DNA of 64,000 nucleotides from Hypericum androsaemum (lineage: Eukaryota > Streptophyta > Magnoliopsida > Malpighiales > Hypericaceae): NCBI GenBank assembly GCA_963995505.1, contig OZ023192.1:4013001-4077000 (forward strand), read 5' to 3'. Below, piece after piece: positions 1 to 10,865 of the stretch. Position numbers and translations under genes: made by a program. A model generated the notes under the pieces. It was given only the letters and a program-made list of their open reading frames with translations, was not told the origin of the DNA and ran no database searches. Every line of letters begins with the position of its first letter. Position 1 is the stretch's first letter.

Positions 1-509
1 AGGAAAGGTGGTTGAAAGCCTTGAACCTTCCTTAGTGAAATACCTTCGGATATACTAGCCAACCAGTGGACGCGATGCCTTGAACTGTTCGGCATTTTAT
101 GTATACCAAGACAAAGGTACTCACACAACTCCTTCTCAAACCACTACTTGGTTCTTTCGTTGTTGTCCATTTTGGCCCTGGACTGCCTTGGAAACTTCAT
201 CGAATGCTCTAGAGATTTAGCCCTTAACTCATCTCATAGAAGCGGCCCCTTCACATTCTATACAGGTGATCTCTTATAAGGAGTATCCTGCCATACCCTA
301 CTTATATATATACTCGAAGTATAAGGATCATTAAAAGCTTAAAGCTTAACCTTCACATGGACAGGTCTATCACTCTTCCATCATAGGAATAGGCAAGGAA
401 CTCAATTTCCCGAGTGCTTTGTTCGACCCTAGCCTCACAATTCGGTTGTCCCTTTGAACCTGCAGATCGGGATTTACGATCCAGGTTGGGTTGCCATCAT
501 GGGTTTAGG

Positions 510-1898
510 TCATTTCGTGGGCTTTAATCCCATTCCCCTCGATGATACCTCAACTTGGTCTCTCGTTAGACCCTTAGTTAATGGATCTGCGATGTTCTCT
601 TTTGACTTTACATAGTCTAAAGATATCACACCCGTTCTCAATAACGTTCTCAGGGATTTATGTCTACGACGTATGTGTCTAGACTTTCCATTATACACAT
701 TATTTTGTGCTCTTCCAATAGCTGATTGACTATCACAGTGCACGCTAATGGGAGATACTAGTTTTGACCACATCGGGATGTCCTCCAAGAAACTTCGGAG
801 CCAATCCGCCTCTTCAGCTGCTAGATCCAACGCTATGAATTCTGATTCCATAGTTGATCTAGCAATGCAAGTTTGTTTGCATGATCTCCACGAGACCGCT
901 GCTCCTCCAAATGTAAATATGTATCCGCTAGTGGATTTTATATTCTTGGAGTCCGAGATCCAGTTCGCGTCTGAATACCCTTCCAGAATGGCTGGATGTC
1001 TCGTATAGTGTAATCCATAGTTAGCAGTGTACCTTAGGTATGTAAGGACTCTAACTATCGCTTTCCAATGTTCATAATTGGGATTACTCGTATATCTCGA
1101 TAATCTGTTAACCGAGTTTGCAATATCTGGTCTAGTACAGTCCATGAGGTACATTAGACTGCCTATAACTCTAGAATATTCTAGTTGTCTCACACTCTCT
1201 CCGCGATTCTTGCAGAGACTCGACACCACTTCCATAGGAGTTCTCGCAATTACATTGCTATCCTTATCGAATTTGTCAAGTATCTTTTCGACATAGTGAC
1301 CTTGGGAAAGCGCGTAACCTTCTGAAGTCTTGGTGATTTTCATCCCAAGTATTACATCAGCTTCTCCCAAGTCTTTCATGTCAAAATTTTGTGACAACAT
1401 TTTCTTGGTAATTTTGATATTATCATTATTACCCACGATCAACATGTCATCTACGTAGAGACAAACTATCACATAGTCGTTATCATCTCCTTTCACGTAG
1501 ACACATTTATCACATTGGTTTATCTGAAACCCGTTAGATAGCATTACACTATCAAACTTTTCGTGCCATTGTTTAGGTGCTTGTTTTAGTCCATACAAGG
1601 ATTTTACAAGTGTACACACCTTATGTTCTTTACCTAGAACCACAAACCCTTCGGGTTGCTCCATGTAAATCTTCTCTTCCAAATCTCCATTAAGGAAGGC
1701 CATCTTCACATCCATTTGATGGATCTCTAGGTTAAACAAAGCCGCCAAGGCTATGACTAACCTAATAGATGTTTTCCTAGAGACAGGAGCATATGTGTCA
1801 AAATAATCAACACCCTCAGTTTGCTTGTAGCCTTTAACAACAAGTCTTGCCTTGTACTTATCCACTGTACCATCAGGCTTCATCTTCTTTTTGAAGAT
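510..1898 (-). pseudogene. copia polyprotein, C-terminal part: reverse transcriptase and RNase H
   Basis: This holds the second part of the copia polyprotein. The RT core begins near 1880, with a [11 protein letters not shown] block, a [15 protein letters not shown] block and the catalytic [10 protein letters not shown] motif at about 1430-1460. RNase H follows, with [19 protein letters not shown] and HCDSQSAI motifs. The frame continues directly from the upstream gag-integrase frame and is separated from it only by one TGA codon at 1899-1901. The residues around the stop fit a position that is usually tryptophan in copia RT, so a single G-to-A change is the likely cause. The frame ends at a normal-looking stop at 510-512. 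Confidence 0.9.
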
Positions 1899-4631
1899 TC
1901 ACTTATGGCCTAGTGGTTTACTACCCGGAGGTAGATCTACTAGTTCCCAAGTGTGATTATGTAAGATAGACTCTATCTCACTATTTACCGCTTCCTTCCA
2001 AAGAGCAGAGTCTGTAGAAGACATTGCTTCTTTGTAGGTTACAGGATCCTTTTCTAACAGATATGTTAGAAAATCTGATCCGAAGGACTTTTCTTTTCTA
2101 GCCCGTTTCCCACGTCTAGGCTCTTCAACTTCATCTTGAGGTTCCTCTCCCCCCACATTGCTCCCACTTTGGTCAACTTGACGGTCAACACCAGTTCGAG
2201 CTTTGTGAGGAAAGATTTTCTCAAAGAATGAAGCATCCCTAGCTTCTATGATAGTATTTACGTGGACATCAGAGTTATCTGACTTGTGTACCAAGAATCG
2301 ATATGCAGCACTATCTTGTGCATAACCGATAAACACACAATCCACCGTCTTGGGTCCTATCCTTGTCCTTTTAGGAGGTGGGATCGGAACCTTAGCAAGA
2401 CATCCCCAAACCCTTAGGAATTTATAGCTAGGCGCATGACCTTTCCATAATTCGTAAGGTGTTTTATCCAACTTTTTGTGTGGTACCCTGTTGAGCACAT
2501 AGTTGGCCGAAAGCATAGCTTCCCCCCACAAATTCCTTGGTAATCCGGAACTAATAAGCATCGCATTCATCATTTCCTTAAGCGTCCTATTCTTCCTTTC
2601 TGCAATTCCATTTTGCTCGGGAGAATAAGGCGCCGTGGTTTGATGAACGATTCCATTCTCGGCACAAACTTGTGCAAATGGAGATTGATATTCACCACCT
2701 CGGTCACTTCGAAGATTTTTGATCTTCTTGCCAAGTTGGTTCTCAACTTCATTCTTATAGTGAATGAACATGTCTATTGCTTCGTCTTTACTTCTCATCA
2801 AGTAGACATAGCAATACCTCGTACAATCGTCGAAAAAAGTTATAAAATAATTTTTACCGCCACGCGTTTGTACGTATTTTAAATCACATACATCGGTGTG
2901 GATTAAATCTAATGGTTCTGTGCTTCGCTCAATCGAGTGGGAAGATGTTTTGGCGTATTTGGCCTCAACACAAGTCTCGCACTTATGTTTGTGATCGATG
3001 TTGAATTTCGGTAGTAGGTTAAGTGATATTAGCCTTTGCAAAGACTTATAATTCACATGACCTAGTCTACCATGCCATAAATGTAACGACGCGCGAGAAT
3101 AAGCAACCTTTACTTTCGTATTAGCCTTCTCGGCAACGTTCATTACATCATTGCTTGTGCTAGCCTTATTGGCGGTACCCACATCAATCTTATCATTAGA
3201 CTTTGCCTTGGGAGCTAAAGTCATTACACTCATCTTAAACAGATTGTTGGTCAAGTAGCCCTTGCCAACGAACATCCCTCCCTTGGACATGATGACCTTG
3301 TCAGACTCAAACACGAGCCGAAAGCCCCTCTTATTGAGCACCACTCCGGAGATGAGATTCTTCCGAATCTCGGGCACATGCAGCACATCTGTCAAGGTGA
3401 GCTCCTTGCCCGAGGTCATTTTCAGCATGACAGTCCCTTTGCCTTCAACCTTTGAGACTGCGGAATTTCCCATGTAGCAGTTCTCATCATCGACCGGTTG
3501 ATAGGTCTTGAACATCCATTTGTTGGCACAAATGTGGCGGGTAGCCCCCGTGTCCACCCACCATTCCTTCGAGTTCCCACTCACGAGGTTCACCTCGGAC
3601 ACAACGGCCATGAGGTGCATCTCATCGAGGTCTGAGCTCAAGCTAGCCTCCGCAATGTTAGCATTGGCGGGCTTCTTCTTCTTGCCCTTGCTTGGTCCTG
3701 CCGTCTTTTTGCCCTCTGCGGCTAGACGTTTGTAGCAATTTTTGGCACGATGGCCGGTCTTGTTGCAAATAAAGCAGGCACCGGTAAATCTCTTGTTCTG
3801 AGCATCTCCTTTGGAATCATTTGAGTGTTTTTGCTTGTTCCTACGGGAGCTTCCCCCGGTCTCGACCACATTGGCCTTAGCAACCATGCCACTCGGTTTC
3901 TTATCAACCTTTCGGTTGTCTTGCTCGATGCGCAACCTTCGGATAAGGTCCTCGAGAGTCATCTTCTTCCTCTTGTGCTTGAGGTACATCTTGAAGTCCT
4001 TCCAAGATGGTGGTAATTTTTCAATTACCATCGCCACTTGGAGGGCATCATTGATGGCCATTTCCTCTGTTGCAAGATCATGAAAGATCAATTGCAACTC
4101 TTCGCATTGTTCCACAACACTCTTTCCATCGACCATCCGATAGTCGTGGAAGCGCCCGGCCACAAATTTCTTTGCACCGGCGTCGTCAACCTTATATTTG
4201 TGCTCCAACGATTCCCAAAGATCCTTAGACGTTTCTTTGGTATAGTAGACGCCGTAAAGCGAATCGTCGAGAGAACCCAATATATAGTTGCGACATAGGT
4301 AATCTTCATGTACCCATGCGCTGTGGATCGCGGTTTGATGCGGATCACTCACATTCTCTTTGGGTTTCTCTTCCTTGACATACCGGCTAAAGTTCAAGGC
4401 GGTCAAGTAGAACAACATTTTTTGTTGCCATCTCTTGAAATTTCCACTCTTGAACTTTTCTGGTTTCTCAAGATGAGAGTACGGCAGTGGCATTGGGTGT
4501 CTATGACCCGGCATCACGGCCTCAGCGCCGCTAGCCCTCACAACAGGAACCTCCTCGTTCAAGTTGTCATTCGTGGTGTTCGTCGCACCGGAGTTGTTGA
4601 TCTCGTGTGGGGGAGAGTTGTTATCAGCCAT
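1899..4631 (-). CDS. copia Gag-protease-integrase polyprotein
   Basis: This 910-residue frame encodes the first part of a copia polyprotein. A UBN2-type Gag spans about residues 50-245. A CX2CX4HX4C zinc knuckle (CFICNKTGHRAKNC) lies near residue 286. The aspartic protease motif WWVDTGATRHIC lies near 357. Integrase has an HHCC zinc domain starting near residue 518 and a DDE core, including DRGGEYQSPF near 643 and PYSPEQNGIAERKNRTL. The start ATG at 4629-4631 follows a 263-bp leader after the LTR. The frame ends at TGA (1899-1901) inside the RT region and is otherwise uninterrupted, so the element is young or only lightly mutated. Confidence 0.92.
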   Translation of the reverse strand: MADNNSPPHEINNSGATNTTNDNLNEEVPVVRASGAEAVMPGHRHPMPLPYSHLEKPEKFKSGNFKRWQQKMLFYLTALNFSRYVKEEKPKENVSDPHQTAIHSAWVHEDYLCRNYILGSLDDSLYGVYYTKETSKDLWESLEHKYKVDDAGAKKFVAGRFHDYRMVDGKSVVEQCEELQLIFHDLATEEMAINDALQVAMVIEKLPPSWKDFKMYLKHKRKKMTLEDLIRRLRIEQDNRKVDKKPSGMVAKANVVETGGSSRRNKQKHSNDSKGDAQNKRFTGACFICNKTGHRAKNCYKRLAAEGKKTAGPSKGKKKKPANANIAEASLSSDLDEMHLMAVVSEVNLVSGNSKEWWVDTGATRHICANKWMFKTYQPVDDENCYMGNSAVSKVEGKGTVMLKMTSGKELTLTDVLHVPEIRKNLISGVVLNKRGFRLVFESDKVIMSKGGMFVGKGYLTNNLFKMSVMTLAPKAKSNDKIDVGTANKASTSNDVMNVAEKANTKVKVAYSRASLHLWHGRLGHVNYKSLQRLISLNLLPKFNIDHKHKCETCVEAKYAKTSSHSIERSTEPLDLIHTDVCDLKYVQTRGGKNYFITFFDDCTRYCYVYLMRSKDEAIDMFIHYKNEVENQLGKKIKNLRSDRGGEYQSPFAQVCAENGIVHQTTAPYSPEQNGIAERKNRTLKEMMNAMLISSGLPRNLWGEAMLSANYVLNRVPHKKLDKTPYELWKGHAPSYKFLRVWGCLAKVPIPPPKRTRIGPKTVDCVFIGYAQDSAAYRFLVHKSDNSDVHVNTIIEARDASFFEKIFPHKARTGVDRQVDQSGSNVGGEEPQDEVEEPRRGKRARKEKSFGSDFLTYLLEKDPVTYKEAMSSTDSALWKEAVNSEIESILHNHTWELVDLPPGSKPLGHK

Positions 4632-4894
4632 GATCTATAGATCACCAAATAACCTTTAGTGAGTAATCGGTTTGGGTCCAACAGAAAACCGAACGCGTTG
4701 AAAAATCAGTATGCAATAATGGGCCAAGCCCACGTTTACCACCTAAGTAGTACGATTAGAACAACCCAATAAAAATTGCGAGTTTAATTTTCCGCAAGTG
4801 ATTGAATTATAGTAACTTTCGAACAGGAGCAAAATTATATATCAAGTATATGCTTAAAATTTACTAATATCACGTGCTGATAAGAGTTTAAGAT

Positions 4895-5914
4895 TGTTGG
4901 AATAAATATTAGTAAATTATGGTCTGAGCATATAAATTGTAAGCATATAAAGAGAGGAGTTTAAAGGATGCTCACGATCACACTTGTAGGTAAGTGTGTA
5001 ACACCTTCGTCTTCAAGTTAGGATTTTCGGATGCAATCCTGGACGAGGCCACAGCAAGCCGTGTGCCCTTAAACTCTTATTACCCGCCTATATGCTTCAG
5101 GCCTCCGTGGGTAATAGAGCTCCCAAGGTATAACGCCCAACCACGAGTACTATAGGAAGCAGTATAGCACACCTTTCGAACCTTTCGTAGCCTTAGAACT
5201 CCGACACAAATGAAAGAGAGAAAAGCTATGCTAAGGAGGGAGAAGTAGAGAGCTCTGAAGAGATGAAGAGCCGGGGTGATTTGGAATGAAGGAGGTGGGC
5301 TCCTTTTATAGGCAGCCTTGGACCTCCAACAGCCAAATCCGGATTTAATAGGGCCATTAACCCACCCATTAAATGGGCTGTTACAAGAAGTCCAAGAAAG
5401 TCCCAGTTCTAAAAAGATAAGGCCCTGGAACCTGGAACAATTCCCACAAACTCGCAACCCGCACCCGAGCCCGGCCCGGCCCGCGCGGACGGACGGACGG
5501 ACGGCCGGACGGACGGCGCGAGAAGCTTCTCCCTTCTCCACCAGTTTACCCATGCTAGACTTTCAGTCCCTTATAAACTTGTATCAGCATGGTACGCTAA
5601 CCAATGTGGGATTGTGCTTATTTTAATAACAACCATACCACTTTAAAGCCAATTTTCATTCACCCCGAGAATTGGATTTTCGCAAGTGTTATATATCGTT
5701 ACGAAGCTCTATCAACGAGCTTCGTATTGATCTCACAAACACTCAAAATCAATTGGTGTGACCTTCAATTAAATTAGCTCAAAGTTGCCTACTAATTACT
5801 TAGTTATTATATTTAATTAGGATTCTCCCTCTAATTAAATATTTGGGCCAAAGTCCAATACACTCACTTGTATTGGGCCATCTCTTCCTTGGTTAATAAA
5901 CCAATTCTCCAACA
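4895..5914 (-). repeat. 5' LTR of the first copia element
   Basis: The LTR is about 1020 bp and is bounded by the inverted termini TGTTGGA and TCCAACA. It is placed just upstream of the gag leader in element orientation. It contains a short ACGG-type microsatellite. The LTR edges are inferred from termini and position only, because the partner LTR is outside the window. The right edge abuts intron sequence of the prenyltransferase gene. Confidence 0.75.
5482..5519. repeat. ACGG-type tetranucleotide microsatellite
   Basis: A run of GGAC/GGCC tetranucleotides lies inside the copia LTR. It makes the overlapping open frames there low-complexity artefacts. Confidence 0.85.
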
Positions 5915-6041
5915 CCCTGTTCTGTATCATATCTCTAAAAATCAAGATATCCTAAATTTACGAAACATGAGTATTTCTGCGACTCGGGATTTAAATCTAT
6001 TGGTATATTCTCAATCATATCTCTCAATTAAATTGTTACAG

Positions 6042-7054
6042 GTATAAGGTACCAACCGTGGCAGCAACTCTTGGCGTCAGAAATGCTGCTTTCATCGCCA
6101 ATGGAATCCTATTGCTAAACTATGTCAGTGGCATCTTGGCAGCTATCTTCATGCCTCAAGTAAATTTCTTTCTTTCAGATAAAATTATTTTCTTTAATAT
6201 GCTATTGACCTTAGCTTGTACTTAGTTGGATAAATTAATTTGTATTTTTTGGAAAATTATAAACTCAGAACTTTTTTTTTCTTAATAACAGGTATTCCGA
6301 TGGAGCGTTATTTTGCCGGCACATACTGTTCTGTCTTTATGCCTCACTTTCAAGGTGCGTATGAAATTGATCGATGGTAGCTTCCACCATAGAGGCTATT
6401 TAGCTTTACCATCGTTTTTATAAGCAAGTGATTATATGAATTCCCGAATAATTATAGATTAGGATAATTACATATCTAGAAAAATTATATATCGGTAAAT
6501 TGATTGGACTAACAGATGATCACCAAAGAAATTCTAGATATAAAAGTAAATCTTGGCTATACAAATTTGATATCATATTAAACCGTGTAGTCATTCATGG
6601 ATATGCAAAAATCTTTACCATGTTTGTAATTTTTTTTCTTTCCATAATTTTATCAAGATTTTACGACAATAATAACTAGATGATGATTTATGGATTCTGT
6701 TTTTCACTCAGGCATGGAAGTTGGATAAAGTCAATTACAAGAAGGTACATCCCTATATATACATCAGTTTTCTGGTAAAATAGATTATTATACAAAGTAA
6801 TCAATTTACAAGGAAAAAAAACTATTACGTTGTTTTGGTGTCACTTTTGAATGTTATTGAAAAGTATTTTACGTTAATTGTTTGTACATATAAAAAATTT
6901 AAAATGAGAAACAAAATTGAAATCAAATTTTTTATGACTTATTTGGATTAGTAGTCATGAGTTGCTATTTTTTAGGAAAGTATTTTATTGAATGTGAAAT
7001 TCTTTACATAAAAATACAAAGCGTTTCAACATTATTTCATATAAGATTTCATAT

Positions 7055-7099
<45 letters not shown>

Positions 7100-7230
7100 T
7101 AATTAAAATTTCTTTTTGAAGTATAATTACTTAATAGATTGTGTTGACTTTGCAGGAAGAAAGCTACGACTTCTATCAATTTACATGGAAACTTATGTAT
7201 GCGGAGTTCGCTTTATTTATTTTTATCTAG
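6042..7230 (+). CDS. UbiA aromatic prenyltransferase, last four exons (gene partial)
   Basis: Four exons, 6042-6159, 6292-6354, 6712-6744 and 7156-7230, join in phase with GT/AG borders and give about 96 residues ending in TAG. The product reads as the C-terminal end of a homogentisate phytyl/solanesyl-type prenyltransferase. It includes ATLGVRNAAF, NYVSGILAAIFMPQVF, the LPAHTVLSL helix and a final FTWKLMYAEFALFIF segment, like the FIWxLFYAEY ending of that family. Known members are plastid membrane proteins that transfer prenyl groups to homogentisate, flavonoids, coumarins or other phenolics. The DxxxD active-site exons lie upstream and outside the window, beyond the copia insertion. Substrate class cannot be assigned. 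No polyadenylation site was identified. Confidence 0.8.
7058..7097. repeat. (TA)n microsatellite in the prenyltransferase last intron
   Basis: About 19 TA units lie some 60 bp upstream of the last exon. Confidence 0.95.
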
Positions 7231-8581
7231 AAAAATGCTCCTTCTTAGAGCCGGAATTCTCGGAGGACAAATATTTTATTATTATTATTATAACTATTTG
7301 TTCGTTAAGTTGAGTAATGTGCTACGATACTATTATTTCGAATTTTCTAGTTTATTTTAAAATTTATTAAGTTTTTTTATAATTTAGTGCTCTATCTGTC
7401 GTTATTCTAGATACCTCTTTTATAAGGTTATTTAACTCGTACATTATACATAATAATTATTTACGATGTTGAAAATATTAATTATAAAATTATTGCAAAT
7501 TTAACAAAAAATTGCGGGAAGTTGATATTAACGAAAAAGTCTGTGAATAATTTGAACTCTTTTTCTTGATAATTCTGACACATAAGAAAATTATTCAAAA
7601 ATAACAATGATAAGTTGACACATCCTTCAAGTTTCGGTTTTGACAATTATTTATGTATTAGGGACTTTTCTATCGGTATTTTTTCCTACCGTTTTTCACC
7701 ATATTTTACAGTGGTAGGGTGTTGACGAGACTAGCGGTTGCCAGAGCAAATTTTACGCCATTAGGATGTAAATATCTCAATAAACAAACACTAATTAATA
7801 TAACAACTAGAAACCAAGCCATCGTCCTCACTAACCCAAAAAAACCAAACATCCCAATATATTTACCAAACTTAGCCGAGGCAATCCCAATTCATTCTTT
7901 CACAATCCAAGAAACCATCATTCGAATGTGCATATAAATACATTTCCAATCCATCATCATTGGGAAAGACGTGATTTGTCTCAATGATCCAGCTACATCA
8001 GCCAAAATATATCCTCGAAGAATATAATGCCTCGGTAAAATTAAACATTTTTACTTGAAGCAAAATTACTCTCAGCCAGTATACTAAACTTTTCATATTC
8101 AGAGTAATGTTCATCAAGATAATACGGACAAGAGCTCTACAAACCAATATATTACCACACAATTTGGACTATTCCAATACCTTATTATATTGAGATTATC
8201 AACAAATTTGGTATCACACATATTAACTCTATAATGACAGACAAGTATTATTATTTAAAAATATTACTTAAAAAAACTCTATAATGCAAGTTCTCCTTCT
8301 AGACATTATTATAATTATAAATAAAACTATACCCATATGGTTTGTTCAGGGGTAGAACTTCTTTGGACCAACGATATAAGTATTGGTGCCTCAAGTCAAA
8401 GACATCTTCAAATTGTTTAAATAACATGTTACTCACCCGAAATAGTTTATTTAAGTTTAATGATTGTGCTGTTAATTTACTAAAAAAGTTGATTGGTTTT
8501 TACGCAAAAGTTACAATAGTTGATTTGAGAGTTACACATCATTTATTCCATCACAACGCAGACTCGTTGCTCTGAGACGGA

Positions 8582-8597
8582 GTTCATCTAGATGAAC
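8582..8597. repeat. 16-bp perfect palindrome
   Basis: GTTCATCTAGATGAAC reads the same on both strands. It follows a GAGACGGA motif whose complement recurs in the hairpin at 8716-8745. Confidence 0.7.
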
Positions 8598-8715
8598 GGA
8601 AGTAGAATGAATTGCACAGCGCAGGGGAGCGACATCGAAAAATAGAGCTTCTCGCCTTGCTTCTGCAAAGTGAAGTTGGTTTGTTAGCCACATGAATTAA
8701 TGTCGTGACTCTGAC

Positions 8716-8745
8716 ACGGAGTTCTTTTGAGGAGAAGAACTCCGT
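8716..8745. repeat. hairpin with 11-bp perfect arms
   Basis: Arms ACGGAGTTCTT and AAGAACTCCGT are separated by an 8-base loop. With the 8582 palindrome this may be the remnant of a small inverted-repeat element. Confidence 0.6.
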
Positions 8746-8844
8746 CTCTAAGACGAAGTTCGACTCCAGAAAAGCGCTAGATATTATTTTTTACCCTATT
8801 GATTTGGATTTTAGTTCTCCCATAATTGCAATTCACTTCAATAT

Positions 8845-8857
8845 ATGTGTGTGTGTG

Positions 8858-8899
<42 letters not shown>
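8845..8899. repeat. (TG)n(TA)n compound microsatellite
   Basis: A TG run is followed directly by about 20 TA units. Confidence 0.95.
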
Positions 8900-8907
<8 letters not shown>

Positions 8908-9328
8908 TATCCGATGGCGCCTTCTCGCATTGCATTTTCCTGTCCCAGTCTCCCAGATGAATTCTATGTACCTGGGTAGCGGACAGGGAGCCGCCTATTT
9001 TGAGAAGCCCGGCACCCGAATCTAAGCTAGGACTCGACATTAAGAAGGATAAATTTATTCAAGAGTTTTTCATGTTTGGACATATTTTTAATGCATTTTT
9101 TTACTTTTTAAAATTTTGTTTTGTGGTCTCATTTCTATTGTTTCATTATACTCTCGGTTTTCTCGCTAACATTATGGATCATTTTATTATTATTTTATTT
9201 TTGAAATAATTGTTATATCCATATAACTAAATAATTTGCATATGTCTTTGACTGCCAACGATCCTGGCTTCCGAACATTTTTTCCATCCAAATGAACTTC
9301 CGGTTATCTCCTCCAACGAGAAACATCT

Positions 9329-9644
9329 TGTTGACTAGGTTGGAGAGTTAGGATAAAGAGTTATAATTTTAGTATGAGTATAACTCTTAATCGTTTACTT
9401 TATCCTAAAAGTTAGGAAGTCCTTGTTCTTGTAGGAAAAGTAAAGTACCCTACTTATGTGTATAAATAGCCTATGAGAGAACCTAAAATACACACTAAAA
9501 ATTCTTCTTCTCTGTGGGATTTTATATGTTGTCTCCTTGACGATAATAATAAAATCGCTTATTCCTTCCCGAGGATTCAACCTCGTTAAATTCTTGTTCT
9601 CGTCTGTGTGAGTGCAAATCGCTTCCGTGGGTTTCAGCGTAACA
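9329..9644. mobile_element. solo LTR, 316 bp, with CATCT target duplication
   Basis: The sequence begins TGTTGACTAGG and ends CAGCGTAACA. It is flanked on both sides by CATCT (9324-9328 and 9645-9649). It carries a TATA-like TGTATAAATAG and an AATAATAAAA polyadenylation-type stretch in plus orientation. No internal retrotransposon sequence is attached, so this is most simply a solo LTR left by LTR-LTR recombination. The superfamily is unknown. Confidence 0.8.
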
Positions 9645-9649
9645 CATCT

Positions 9650-10865
9650 CACCACCAAGAACCTGACCTCCATTAACTCACGCAACTTGAGGAGGCACAT
9701 CCTTGAACATTGACAAACGAGAAACCCCAAGTCCAAGCACCACGACCATAAAGGATAGGAGAAAAAGCACGGAATTCATGGAATGGGACAGCAACTCGGA
9801 TCTGAGCGAGGAGGAGGAGGAAGGGGCTCTTCGCCGGATTTGAGGATGGTATGGTGCCTAATCCCAAGGAGTCCTAATAGGCAGAATAGGTCCCGAAAAA
9901 ATAAGTTTTTGGTAAAGAGAGTGAGTAGAATAAGACAATGCAGTCACATAAACATTGACACAATGACTCAATACGATGCAGCTCTTGCGTCATTACTGTT
10001 TATAGAACTAGGGCGGGGATGGCACCCAAGCTGCCTAGTATAAACAGGCATATGCCTAATGGGAAGAAGACGATCGAGACGGTACTCAATCTCCTCCTCC
10101 TTGAGATCAGGTCGAGGTGATGTGGTCGGAGCAGTACCCGTGGAGCTTCACTGATGATGGTGCGGTCGTTTCTCTCAGAGAAGTTTATTAATTTTTTGTA
10201 AGGGTATATCAGACAATTACATGAAAAAACTGAGAGATGGCATTGGCAAGAGACGGGAAAATAATTTTGGAAAAAGAAGGGATCACATAAGAGATATGAC
10301 CAATAGGAGAGACCTTAGAATAATTCCTGATTTCCCAAATAATAATCTAGCTCACACTAGATCATCATCGCAGAGTAGAAGAGCTACAATAAAGGCCAAG
10401 GTACTAGCTCCTTAAACAAAAAAAAAATTCGACGAGCGAAATTGGACAAAAATACTCTTCCCCAAAAATTGTACATAAATTGTTCTTTTCTTGACGTGCA
10501 AGTCTGAGCAAACGGATCGATTCCTTCCTTCCACGGAGGGTCTCGGCTCAACCTTTATGCTACAGCAGACATTGGCCCCTAAGATGAATTCTATATACCA
10601 TCCATAGTTTAATTATATATTCTTTCTCGTTACACTCTCTGACGGTAATTAAACTTTGGTGGGAGGGTGTAGATTAGGCTAGTATTATTCTTGACTACCC
10701 ACTTGTGGACTAGCTTAGTACTATCTCCTTTGTTTCTCCGATGATGTATTACGTTCTTTGGTAATAATATTTCACACTTGTTCAAATATTAAACTCTTTT
10801 CTTCAATATTTGTACAGAAAATAGATCACTCCCAAAAGGATAAAACGACGACCGTCGAGAATCCG
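9650..10865. other. intergenic, no convincing gene
   Basis: Short frames exist on both strands but show no domains. The plus-strand reading at 9780 begins MEWDSNSDLSEEEEEG, which recalls the N-terminal start of ZEITLUPE/ADAGIO proteins. It stops after about 21 codons and no PAS/LOV domain follows, so it is not called as a gene. Confidence 0.5.

Larger units (their letters stand above)
1..5914 (-). mobile_element. Ty1-copia LTR retrotransposon, 3' end outside window
   Basis: This is a nearly full-length copia element read from right to left. In element order it has a 5' LTR (5914 to 4895), a leader, a gag-protease-integrase-RT-RNase H reading frame (4631 to 510) and at least 500 bp of 3' untranslated sequence that runs off the left edge. 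The domain order with integrase before reverse transcriptase marks the copia superfamily. The 3' LTR is not in the window, so target duplication and LTR divergence cannot be assessed. The initiator-Met primer motif TGGTATCAGAGC is not present next to the 5' LTR, so its primer is unclear. It lies between prenyltransferase exons, in opposite orientation to that gene. Confidence 0.93.
7231..9323. other. AT-rich intergenic stretch, no supportable gene
   Basis: Short open frames here (for example 7719-7937, 8342-8575 and 8705-9025) show no recognisable domain, no splice context and low-complexity composition. The stretch holds a TG/TA microsatellite and small palindromes listed separately. Confidence 0.6.

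Noticed and set aside
5080..5553. 157-codon minus-strand frame in the copia LTR
   Set aside because: It spans the ACGG microsatellite and lies wholly within the LTR; no domain is seen.
7116..7313. 65-codon plus-strand frame
   Set aside because: It overlaps the last prenyltransferase exon in another frame.
9780..9845. MEWDSNSDLSEEEEEG reading like the start of a ZEITLUPE/ADAGIO protein
   Set aside because: Only about ten residues match, a stop follows, and no LOV, F-box or kelch sequence is nearby.
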